64,000 nucleotides of DNA from Bathynomus jamesi (lineage: Eukaryota > Arthropoda > Malacostraca > Isopoda > Cirolanidae), in the NCBI GenBank assembly GCA_023014485.1, contig JAJOZX010009058.1, positions 1 through 64,000 of the forward strand, read 5' to 3'. Shown here piece by piece: positions 30,005 to 38,479 of this stretch (the stretch's first letter is position 1; each line of letters opens with the position of its first letter). The notes beneath the pieces are model-generated. The model saw only the letters and a program-made list of their open reading frames with translations, was not told the origin of the DNA and searched no databases. A program made the position numbers and the translations under genes.

Positions 30005-31213
30005 CAGGGTGTTTCATAATATGTGGGACGCACTTTCAGGATGGATTCAGGACCTGAAAACAATTAAAAAAGTTTATATAAACATATGCCCGAAATCGCT
30101 TTGTTTCCGAGTTACAGCCGTTATGTGTTCCTTTAAAGGAAGTGCTCAAAATGACCGCCTTGCGCTTGAATACACGCCTGAACACGCCTCGTCATACACT
30201 GCCTGACGCTATCAAACATTCCAGGTATTGCTCGGATTTTCTGGCATCCTTGTTCTTCACGTTGGCGAAGCATTTCAACGTTGTCAATGGATGTCACGTA
30301 AACGATGGATTTCAGATGACCCAACAGGTAAAAATCGAGTGGATTCAGGTCCGGGGAGCGAGCAAACCACGCAATAGGTCCTCCACGGCCTATCCATTTA
30401 TCAGGGAAATGGTCATCCAAATAGTCTCTGGCTACTCGACTAAAATGAGGCGGAGCGCCGTCATGCATAAACCACATACGACGTCGGACACCAAGAGGAA
30501 CTTCATCTAGTAAATTGCTTAAATCATTCCTCAAAAAATTGGAATAGGATTCTCCTGTTAATCTTGCAGGCAAAACAAAAGGACCGATTAAGTTGTCGCA
30601 ATAAGTCCTGCCCATACATTAATACTAAATTGTTGTTGGTACCTTCACTGGATGATGGCATGCGGATTCTCTTCGGCCCAGTGATGAGTGTTGTAAAACT
30701 TGATCACGCCATTTCTTGTGAAAACAGCCCCATCAGAAAACAACACGGGGAATAGAAAAAGAGGATCGCGAGCACACAGTTGAAGAAACCAAGTACAAAA
30801 AGCCTCTCGTGGTGGGAAATCAGCTTCAGTGAGGCCTTGTACTCTCTGAATGTGATATGGGTAAAACTGTTGTTCCCGCAAAATTCCCCCCAGTTGTGTA
30901 TCTTACACCCTCTGCTGCTGCTATCCTTCGGGTGTTGACACCAGGATGTTCCTCCACGCGCTTCAGGACCCGCTCAACGGTTCTAGCGCTGATTGGTCTA
31001 CCAACATCTGAAACTCGCTTGTTGAATGATCCTGCATCACCAAGACGCTCGTCTATTCTCTGAAAGGTCTTCTTATCTGGCAGACGGCGATTCGGAAACC
31101 TTTTCGCATACAGACGTCTTGCTGCGGCCGCATTAGACTCGGCATGTCCATACATGAGATGCATGTCTGCCATTTCTCTCTTTGAATAAGCCTCCATTCT
31201 CACTTCAAATGTG
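30005..31213 (-). mobile_element. DD41D mariner-type transposon, nearly full coding length
   Basis: The right end (plus-strand left) is CAGGGTGTTTCATAATATGT after a TA repeat. The transposase is on the minus strand. The other terminal repeat is absent: 10 bases after the start codon the sequence turns into LINE copy 3 at about 31214, so that end was lost. Confidence 0.8.
30133..31203 (-). pseudogene. DD41D mariner-type transposase, three frames
   Basis: From an ATG at 31203 (minus): helix-turn-helix region SKREMADMHLMYGHAESNAA, then RRLPDKKTFQRIDERLGDAG and ISARTVERVLKRVEEHPGVN. A frameshift near 30880 leads to QQFYPYHIQRVQGLTEADFP and LFSDGAVFTRNGV with the first catalytic Asp. After another break near 30640 comes MGRTYCDNLIGPFVLPARLT, MHDGAPPHFSRVARDYLDDH with the second Asp, and ARSPDLNPLDFYLLGHLKSI with the third; 41 residues lie between the second and third. 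It ends ACIQAQGGHFEHFL. All three acidic residues survive, but two frameshifts make it inactive. Confidence 0.88.
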
Positions 31214-32330
31214 GCTTATACTTTCCCCTTGTAGTTCTCCTTCAAAGAACGAGTTTCTATCGCATATCAGTTTGTCAGTTTTTGGGATACTGAAAGATGA
31301 TCCGTACTGAGCTCTTAATACTTCAGATACTTGTTAGATCAGCAGATAAAACACTGTGTTCGTTTTTCAAAGGTCCAATAGTAGGCTGACCATACGTACC
31401 GTTTTGAACGGGACAGTACCGTTTTGTTTTGTATTTCTGTATGGGTTCTGTCACTGAAGAATAATTGTAAGCTCAATATGTTTATGTACTTACTTTTTCA
31501 TGAATACAGAATATTACATAACCCCCGTCCCTTTTTTGCCATCCCAATGTCCCGTTTTTGTCTCAAGGAAATATGGTCAGCCTATCCAATAGTCGCATGG
31601 CTTTTCGACTCCCTTTTTGCAAAATTATAGAAGTACTTTCAGTTAACCTTTATCGCCTCTATTGCGTCGCCTTTTTACTTTTTCTGTATGCTTCTCAATT
31701 AGTTCCTCTATGACGTCATCGATACTCTGCAGTTTATCATTTAATATTTTTCTGATGTTGTTATCTTTACAGTTACTTAATTTTACAGTCACTCTTTTTC
31801 TCTTTCGGAACAATGACCTCTTTTGTCTCTCGAACTTGCTTCTCTTTCCCCTTTGTTGTATTTTTGGGACATGTCTTTCCACAATTTCCAGCGTCTTCTC
31901 CTCTAAGGTCATTAGCATCTCTTCCGTTGTCTTGGCTTCGAAGATGGATTTCCAATCTATTACTTCCATGCTGGATGCAACATCTTCCCAGTTTATAGCT
32001 TTGGAGTGAAAATTAAAAATTTCGAATTTGCTTCTTTCTGTTGTTCGTGTTCTTTCCTTTCTTGTTGCTTTTATATTGGTTGTTATTTCAATAATGTTGT
32101 GATCCGATAGTATAGTTGGAGATATTTCCACATTATCAATTAGGTTGCTGTTGTTTGTGAACACCAAATCTAGGCAGTTGTTTTTTGTTGTGTTTTCTGT
32201 TATTTCTTGTGTTAACATAAATTCATCAGCTAGAGCTAGTAACTTTTTTACCTGCTCCTGGTTTTCCCGTGTGCTCCCCTTGACTTGGTGTACACATATA
32301 TTTTTTCCTATCCTTTTATATCCTAATATA
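31214..32330 (-). mobile_element. CR1/Jockey-like LINE (copy 3), endonuclease-linker part
   Basis: Its plus-strand text follows LINE copy 2 (40330-41200) step by step: CTCCTTCAAAGAACGAG, TTTTTGGGATACTGAAAGAT, CAAAATTATAGAAGTACTTT and GTGTGCTCCCCTTGACTTG. Only the stretch between endonuclease and reverse transcriptase is present; both ends are lost. A hAT MITE interrupts it at 31382-31584. Confidence 0.8.
31382..31584. mobile_element. hAT MITE with 8-bp TSD TCCAATAG
   Basis: TAGGCTGACCATACGTACCG at the left and GGAAATATGGTCAGCCTA at the right are inverted ends; TCCAATAG flanks both sides (31374-31381 and 31585-31592). The words GGGACAGTACCGTTTT and CCCGTCCCTTTTTTGCC lie inside the ends. No coding. 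Removing it restores the LINE text GGTCCAATAGTCGC. Confidence 0.93.
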
Positions 32331-32336
32331 TATATA
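31643..32336 (-). pseudogene. LINE endonuclease C-terminus and linker (copy 3)
   Basis: An open minus frame of about 230 residues gives VKGSTRENQEQVKKLLALAD, EITENTTKNNCLDLVFTNNS, then SPTILSDHNIIEITTNIKAT with the SDH motif of APE endonucleases. A basic, coiled-coil-like linker follows (SKFERQKRSLFRKRKRVTVK, VIEELIEKHTEKVKRRRNRG). It is the best preserved copy of this segment in the window, but it has no start and no catalytic N-terminus. Confidence 0.82.
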
Positions 32337-32339
32337 TAT

Positions 32340-32445
32340 ATATTACACACAGACCGTGCATGGAACAAGGAACTCTTCTGCGAAAATTAAATCCACTATA
32401 GTCCGAATAAGTAATGGTAAATGACAAACACTATAGTCTTTTCTT
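32340..32445. repeat. Repeat family GACCGTGCATGGAACAAGGA (copy 1)
   Basis: ACACACAGACCGTGCATGGA-ACAAGGAACTCTTCTG and CACTATAGTCCGAATAAGT also occur at 33542-33608 and 50676-50712. It follows a TA run. Confidence 0.7.
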
Positions 32446-32619
32446 TTTCATGATGTTAGCCCGACGTGGGCAACAGGTCACTCGCAAAGAGGCCCCAAAA
32501 TATAGCTTCCCTCACCAGTTGGCTTGCCAACCCTCCCGGAATTGTATATATTCTCGTGGCTCCCGAAACGTTTACCTAATTTTCCGGATTCTGAAAACAA
32601 ATCCGCTTGTAAATAAAAC

Positions 32620-32724
32620 ACTTCTTTCCTAAAGGTAACTTTCCAAAATGTAACTTCTTTCCTAAATGTAACTTTCCAAAATGTAACTTCTTTCCTAAAT
32701 GTAACTTTCCAAAATGTAACTTGC
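32620..32724. repeat. 33-bp minisatellite, three units
   Basis: Units of TAACTTCTTTCCTAAATGTA-ACTTTCCAAAATG; the period of 33 keeps frames open, giving repetitive artefact proteins. Confidence 0.9.
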
Positions 32725-33002
32725 AAAAAAGATTTTTTCTGTGCCCTCGCATTTGAAGTTTGATACTTGATTGAGACACCAGAACCAAAACCAGATGGCT
32801 TTCAGACGGGTTTGATTCTGGGCTTCGGGCTCCACAGTTTTCGTCACTCGTTACTCACTCATCCATCAGGCCGCTGGTCACTTGGCTCGCTAATGTTTAA
32901 ATTTACCATGGCAGATGCAAGTGCACGCCCCACCCCCCGCCGTGAAGAAAAAGTATTATTATTCCTTCACTGATGAATGCCTAAAAAAGCTTGAATAGTT
33001 GT

Positions 33003-33333
33003 TGAAAAGAAGCGAGTAGGAAGCAGAGTGTAGGTTCTATCGCCAAACATTTTCTGTGAATTTTGAGGGATGAGGAGCTATAAATAGTCATTCTAACTCA
33101 ACCAAACGCAAGACCTCTGCCAGAATTACAACACAAAGTAAACAGAATACTGTAACAAGTAGTTTCTTTAAAAAAACTCCTTCTAATGAAAATGATTTAA
33201 TAACATATCATGGCATTGAATATCATCACAGCTATACCCAATCAATTGTACTTCAGAAAGTTGGCAAGCCTACTCACCAGGTATCTGCCAAGCAGATAGG
33301 ATCCAGCTTTGGGACAGGATCTAGGGTTTAAAG
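33003..33333 (+). pseudogene. BED-type zinc finger protein remnant
   Basis: One frame gives AECRFYRQTFSVNFEG, a stop, then AINSHSNSTKRKTSARITTQ, SSFFKKTPSNENDLITYHGI and EYHHSY, ending with a stop at about 33330. The order C-x2-x...TFSVNFEG...I.SH..S.KHK followed by SFF and YHGI.YHHSY is known from multi-copy BED-finger, transposon-derived proteins of invertebrates. Here the second Cys is Tyr and the last His is Arg, and there is an internal stop. Upstream, KKYYYSFTDECLKKLE ends in a stop at 32996. I recall this family but cannot name it. Confidence 0.45.
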
Positions 33334-33504
33334 TAGCGTAGCCCCACTACATTCAGAAGGTCAGTATACGCAAGAAATTCGCTGCATTCATGTCGGAGTG
33401 AGTACATCATAACTATTATATTTCTAGCCAAAAACCAAAACATAAACTTGAACTGGGAAATTGAACGTCCACTTTTCAAGGCACTAAACACATCCGTTTA
33501 ATGT

Positions 33505-33655
33505 AATACAACTCAGAATGGTCCCATGAGAAACTTTTGCTACACACTGACCGTGCATGGAACCAGGAACTCTTCCGGAAAAAATTAAATCTACTATAGT
33601 CCGAATGTGCGTACCATAAAAGTTTCTTTGGGGACCATTCTCAGTTGTACCATAT
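33505..33655. mobile_element. MITE of the GACCGTGCATGGAAC family (copy 2)
   Basis: TACAACTCAGAATGGTCCCA is inverted at about 33631-33652 (GGGGACCATTCTCAGTTGTA), with GAAACTTTT continuing the pairing. The core GACCGTGCATGGAACCAGGA and CTATAGTCCGAAT match copies at 32.34 and 50.68 kb. Confidence 0.7.
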
Positions 33656-33943
33656 AGTACCACACACATAGATACATATATATAACTCATGCGAAAAGGG
33701 AAATTATGAAAATAAAATTTAATTTGTTTTCGTAATAAGCTTCTCCAAATGCAAACAACTTCTCAAAAAGGATTTGCGTCTCAAATTTAATAAGAAAATA
33801 AAAAAAGAGCTGGTTTTGCTCGTATGAATTCATGTGTCAACAAAGATTCATTTCACTTTCATCAAAATCTAAAACGTTTTAGAAAAATAAACGTAATTTC
33901 AAATTCAGTTACAAATTTAAATTCTTTTTTCTGAAATGACAGA

Positions 33944-33974
33944 TAAAACACACACACACACACACACACACTGT
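33944..33974. repeat. (CA)n microsatellite
   Basis: About 14 CA units. Confidence 0.9.
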
Positions 33975-34059
33975 GAGCATCTCCGCATGAGCGAGGTACC
34001 AACTTTTTAAAGTATATATACACCATACATATACATATACTTTCTCTCTCTCAACAAAA

Positions 34060-34216
34060 TTTAATCTAACCTAACCTAACTTTAGTGTCATCGAACTGAG
34101 AAGGGCGTGATAAGGGTTTCAGATGCAGTTGAAGTCTCGAACTGTGTTTCCCTGTTGAGTTATTAAATAACGAGGTACTCGTTAACCTAACCTAACCTAA
34201 CCTAACCTAACCTAAA
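34060..34216. repeat. Interstitial telomere-like (CCTAA)n
   Basis: TAACCTAACCTAACTTTAG at 34064 and about six perfect CCTAA units at 34183-34213. This is the arthropod TTAGG unit on the opposite strand. Confidence 0.8.
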
Positions 34217-34261
34217 TTTTTTATGCAAGAAGGAGGAGCAAAAATGCCCCTGCCCCCCCGA

Positions 34262-34425
34262 TACAGACAGAAGAGAGCCAAAATCAAAGTCCAGGGTTTT
34301 CGAGATGCCTGCACACACTGCGTTTCAAAGATTGGAGTTCATAGACAGGGGGAAAGATGGATTGAGGAAGACTGTTCCAAAGTTCACCGATTGAGTAGAT
34401 GAAAGACAAAGTACCGATTAACCTT
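34262..34425 (-). pseudogene. LINE 3' fragment (family of 58.9 kb)
   Basis: The plus strand (CAAAATCAAAGTCCAGGGTT, TTTCAAAGATTGGAGTTCAT, GGGGGAAAGATGGATTGAGG) is the inverse of 58915-59070. Minus-strand coding corresponds to the C-terminus of that LINE reverse transcriptase. 5'-truncated. Confidence 0.65.
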
Positions 34426-34505
34426 TGGCGTTACCTTACAAAAAAATACCCCACTACATCTGTGAATTATCACATACTATACTTCACTTATGCCTAGTTG
34501 CTTAC

Positions 34506-34533
34506 GCACGCGCGCGCGCGCGCGCACACACAC
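34506..34533. repeat. (CG)n(CA)n microsatellite
   Basis: Alternating CG passes into CA. Confidence 0.85.
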
Positions 34534-34569
34534 TTTTATCGACCTTAAAAACAGCGACATTTTCACATT

Positions 34570-34700
34570 TTCAATCGTGGATAGTAACACTGCAAACAAC
34601 CTAACTAACCCAATTACATTAACTTAACCTAACCTGAGCCACATTAACTTAACCTAACCTGAGCTACATTAACCTAACCTAGCGTAACTAAACCTAGTCT
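34570..34700. repeat. Degenerate CCTAA-rich tract
   Basis: ACATTAACTTAACCTAACCT repeats about three times, with scattered TAACCTAACC words. Confidence 0.7.
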
Positions 34701-34824
34701 ATCCTATCCTACACGCACAGCTGTGTCGCGATGACCTTGGTGCGTATCCTGAAGATTGTCGTGGTTGCCGAGAATGCACACGTACACACACACACACACA
34801 CATTATATATATATAATATATATA

Positions 34825-35608
34825 CAGTGTGTCCGTAAAGTCATGGTGGGATTTTAAATAGCTATATTATTGCAACGAAACATGATAATGAGATGAAACA
34901 ATGCCAAATTTAAGAACAACTCTCAAAGTTGTATCTTGTAGTTAGTCTAGGCTAAGCTTAACCTTTATCTCGTAGTTAGTCTAGGCTGTCCACATGCCTA
35001 TGTTGAACATGAGCGTAATAGCCCGAAAGTTAATGTGTGGTGTGCTCTAGCACGAGATCGAGTGATTGGCCCATTTTTCTTCGCGGAACCCACTGTGACG
35101 TCACACAACTACCTCGTTATGTTGGAACATTTTGCAGTACCCCAATTTATTGACAATAATGTCATCTTTCAGCAAGATGGTGCTCGTCCGCACTATGGCA
35201 ACGTTGTTCGAGAATTCCTTAATGAAAAATTTCCACAGAGATGGATAGGAAGAGGAGGATGGAAGCCATGGCCTCCGCGCTCTCCGGACCTGACACCTTT
35301 GAACTTTTATTTGTGGGGTTACGTCAAGCAAAGCGTGTACAGTGTACCCATTAGGGATATTCATCACTTGCACGAGCGAATCACGGAAGCTATCGCATCC
35401 GTCACTCCTGATGTTCTTGGGCGTGTGTGGCTGGAATTGAATCACCGCCTAGATGTCTGCAGGGCTACCAGAGGAGCCCATATCGAACTACATTAAATAA
35501 AGTTATTCTTTTAGAGTTGTTCTTCAATTTGCCTTTTTTTCATCTCATTATCATGTTTCGTTGCAATAATATAGCTATTTAAAATCTCACCATGACTTTA
35601 CGGACACA

Positions 35609-35611
<3 letters not shown>
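34825..35611 (+). mobile_element. mariner-type DD41D element, 5' half deleted, long TIRs
   Basis: CAGTGTGTCCGTAAAGTCAT starts the left end, and ATGACTTTACGGACACACTG ends the right. The pairing continues inwards (AGCTATATTATTGCAACGAA, CATGATAATGAGATGAAA) for about 70 bases. Both ends lie in TA repeats. Confidence 0.9.
35035..35496 (+). pseudogene. DD41D-type transposase C-terminal half, D-to-N change
   Basis: An intact 153-codon frame runs MWCALARDRVIGPFFFAEPT, FQQDGARPHYGNVVREFLNE, WPPRSPDLTPLNFYLWGYVK and ends RATRGAHIELH. The second catalytic Asp (QQD) is present. The third acidic position, Asp in the related PLDFYLW of the 8.9-kb element, is Asn (PLN). The helix-turn-helix region and the first Asp are deleted. 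The frame is open only because it is short; it cannot encode a working enzyme. Confidence 0.88.

Positions 35612-35612
<1 letters not shown>

Positions 35613-35668
<56 letters not shown>
35613..35668. repeat. (TA)n microsatellite
   Basis: About 26 TA units between the mariner end and the Penelope terminal repeat. Confidence 0.95.
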
Positions 35669-35670
<2 letters not shown>

Positions 35671-35878
35671 ATTATTTCACGAAAGTAACACGTGAAAAAT
35701 ATTTATGATGAATAAAACCACGAAGGAAAGGAAACACAAAATGGTGCTCAAGCGCTTTCGTCTAATGACATCCTCAGGAACACTGAAGTACATAAAAGGG
35801 TTGCAGCCTATATATAGGTTACAGAAAGAAAAAAAAAAAAAAATAAATAACATACATACATACACACACACATATATG
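35668..35878 (-). mobile_element. Penelope-like terminal repeat, left arm of palindrome
   Basis: AAGGAAAGGAAACACAAAAT, CTCAAGCGCTTTCGTCTAAT and GGGTTGCAGCCTATATATAG are the inverse of 41495-41595. The outermost part (CACGAAAGTAACACGTGAAA) matches 10540-10560. Inwards, it ends in CATACATACATAC before an unrelated 1.7-kb insertion. Confidence 0.85.
35751..35777 (-). ncRNA. hammerhead-ribozyme-like motif
   Basis: The minus strand reads CTGAGGA, T, GTC-ATTA-GAC, GAAAGCGCT. Core and stem as at 10378-10404 with a different seventh base. Confidence 0.45.
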
Positions 35879-35879
35879 T

Positions 35880-36349
35880 AAAAATGAAATGAATCCATAT
35901 TCATTTTTTACATAAGAACCAAAATCGCTTAACGCGAGTTTGGATAATAATTTTACTTGTGGCTTCCTATTTTTGTTCGTGTCAAAACCCTACGATCTAC
36001 CATACCTATGGTTTAGTCGTATCCATTTTCATTTATTATAGAAGTTATTATAATTAATTATGATTGTCTTGCATCTCACCCTCGACCCTAGATTATACAT
36101 ACGCATTGCATATAAGAGGATTGGAACCAGTAGTTGTGCTTCTTAGTCCTTGATACCCACTCTGTCTTTAATTCGTTTCTTTTAGGTCCTCCCTAATAAT
36201 GACTTACAGTTATACTGCACGTATGACATAATGTGAATAACTATGAAGTCATAAAGTAACTTAATTCTCTTCACGTTTTCCATACCTTGAACACTGAATC
36301 ACGTGTTTAGTATTTGGACATCTTCCGTATTGAATGTATGGTAAATTCC

Positions 36350-36389
<40 letters not shown>

Positions 36390-37590
36390 GAAAAAGAAAC
36401 CATTCTCTATACATCATTAGTTATGTTGCTTCCTACCTATTGTCTACTGATACCTATCAACCTATCAGTCCATATTTTACGCGTCTATATTACGCACACA
36501 ACCTATTCTGTTACTTACATGTAAAATACGTCCACATGTATTTTTTCTTTTAAGTGCGTTCACCCTCAACTCTCATTAGGCTTACAGTAGTTAAATGCTC
36601 AAATTGGCGAATCAGCAGAACCGAACGTTTCTAAGATAAACAACATCTTTCGCCCTGATCCAAATTTATAACATATAATGTAATATAACATATTATGTTG
36701 TATATAAATTATCTTGTCATGTCTCATGTACTTGTGTTGTACTAATAACCATATATATAATAACCATATATAATCTGACCATATAATCGGACCATATAAT
36801 CTGACCATATAATCTAACCATATAATCTAACCATATAATCTAACCATATAATCTAACCATATAATCTAACCATATATATATATATAAAAACACTGTAAGA
36901 ATGGTAACGACGTCATGTACTTCAATGAAACTATAATTGAATGTAATGACTTTATATATAATGTAAGAATGTACTTTAATAGAATTGTAAGGGACAATCA
37001 TAAGCGAATGGGAAGTAATCCATAATCGAAATCATAATTGTAATAAACCCAAACAAAAATGATATCGCCTTCAGAAATGAAGACGGCAAAAAAAAAAAAG
37101 ATTAGTTTTTATTTTTATTTATTTTTTTTAAATTTTTATTTGGAAACTTTCAAACACCTGATCGTGTTTAAAAGGGGGGAAACTTAACCTCCAACTGCCA
37201 TCCCCCAACATTCAGGCATATTTTATACATGTATTTGTAAAATGAAGAACACTTCATTACGAGACGCTGCCTTGGGGACTGCTAAGAGACTCCCCTGGTT
37301 AGCAGCCTCGCTGCGGGGAGGGAGGTCGAACCTCTACCCCTGTAAATTCAGAGCAGTACCTGTATATTTTTAAGAAGTAAATTTACAGTAAGAGAAACTT
37401 TTTATTTTCCCCCTCGAGTTGGGCTATCGTCAAAGGAACTTAGTAAAGTCGAAAAGTTATAAAGTATCAGAGAAAGAATTAGAAAAATTATAGAAGAAAA
37501 GTATCAGAAGAAATATCCGTTGCTTGCCTCCCTAACTAGAACTCCCTTCGAATCCGAACCGACAAAGGGCCATAAAGGGGGGGGTTAACA
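35880..37590. other. Unassigned 1.7-kb insertion in Penelope left arm
   Basis: The right arm of the Penelope palindrome has CATACATACAATATATATAT at the matching place, so this stretch was inserted into a TA/CA microsatellite. It contains an (AAT)n run (36352-36382), a 13-bp CCATATAATCTAA tandem (36765-36880), an A tract after AAATGAAGACGGC (37089-37099) and, near 37335, a box-B-like GGTCGAACCTC. No protein motif was recognised. It may be more than one insertion. Confidence 0.5.
36765..36882. repeat. 13-bp tandem repeat CCATATAATCTAA
   Basis: About nine units with small variants. Confidence 0.88.
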
Positions 37591-37627
37591 TATATATATA
37601 TATATATACATACATATCTATCTATAT

Positions 37628-38099
37628 ATATATATATATATATGCAATAAACGGAGAAGTAAAAATAAAAATTAAAAATTATTAAAGGATTAACAGAGGC
37701 ATACAGATTTGTAAGGAAAAATATCTATTTTTAGCACAAGATCAAATGAATTATTAAAATACAAATTTATACTGGAAATCTGCCCGGGTTTTAACACACT
37801 GCCTTTTATGGTCAAGTTTCGATATATATAAAAATAAAATGAAAATTAAAAGTTAATAAAGTAGCATACAAGTTTACCAAAGATTTAGCGTTCTACCCTT
37901 CTTATCTAGATCTGTTTTGAAGGAATTCAAAACAACAGGATCGAGTTGAAAAAGACCTTTGCTTATGTTGAAGTTATTTGAAAGTTGGATAATGGCAGAC
38001 TCAAGAATATTTCTATTAACAATGTTGCTAGAGTGGAATAAAACTGAAGCATTATTCCACTCAATACAGTGGGATAACTCTGACAAATGGACAAAAAGG
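37628..38099 (-). mobile_element. Penelope 3' part, left arm of palindrome
   Basis: From the centre outwards this arm carries the C-terminal Penelope coding end and then the 3' region TTGACCATAAAAGGCAGTGT / GTTAAAACCCGGGCAGATTT (read on the minus strand). The right arm repeats it at 38131-38405 and, beyond an inserted LINE, at 41201-41395. Confidence 0.85.
37874..38099 (-). pseudogene. Penelope C-terminal coding remnant, left arm
   Basis: The minus frame reads FVHLSELSHCIEWNNASVLF, HSSNIVNRNILESAIIQLSN and SKGLFQLDPVVLNSFKTDLD, ending RTLNLW with a stop at 37874. This W...SVL......N..ES..I pattern is the region after the GIY-YIG motif of Penelope-like elements. The upstream part of the protein is missing. 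Confidence 0.8.
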
Positions 38100-38130
38100 T
38101 TTCCGTTAGAACAGGACAGTTGTCCAGTGC

Positions 38131-38356
38131 CCTTTTTGTCCATTTGTCAGAGTTATCCCACTGTATTGATTGGAATAATGCTTCAGTTTTATTCCACTCT
38201 AGCAACATTGTTAATAGAAATATTCTTGAGTCTGCCATTATCCAACTTTCAAATAACTTCAACATAAGCAAAGGTTTTTTTCAACTCGATCCTGTTGTTT
38301 TGAATTCCTTCAAAACAGATCTAGATAAGAAGGGTAGAACGCTAAATCTTTGGTAA
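38131..38356 (+). pseudogene. Penelope C-terminal coding remnant, right arm
   Basis: The plus frame encodes the same FVHLSELSHCIDWNNASVLF...RTLNLW end as the left arm, with a stop at 38356. Differences such as CID versus CIE and KGFF versus KGLF show a few changes since the arms were formed. Confidence 0.8.
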
Positions 38357-38405
38357 ACTTGTATGCTACCTTATTAACTTTTAATTTTAATTTTATTTTT
38401 ATATA
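38131..38405 (+). mobile_element. Penelope 3' part, right arm of palindrome (first segment)
   Basis: CTTTTTGTCCATTTGTCAGA begins the mirror of the left arm; the two arms are about 97% alike by eye over about 270 bases. A 31-base centre (38100-38130) separates them. The arm continues at 41201 after the LINE. Confidence 0.87.
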
Positions 38406-38479
38406 CCTTACCTTATGAACCTTATGTTGTTTCGTGTGTTGGTCTCTCTTCACACGGAGGTCAAGCTGGTGGCCCCGCC

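Noticed and set aside
33484..33690. Reading frame at 33.5 kb
   Set aside because: It lies across the inverted ends of a MITE and shows no protein motif.
34183..34213. True telomere end
   Set aside because: Only about six CCTAA units, with ordinary sequence on both sides; it is interstitial.
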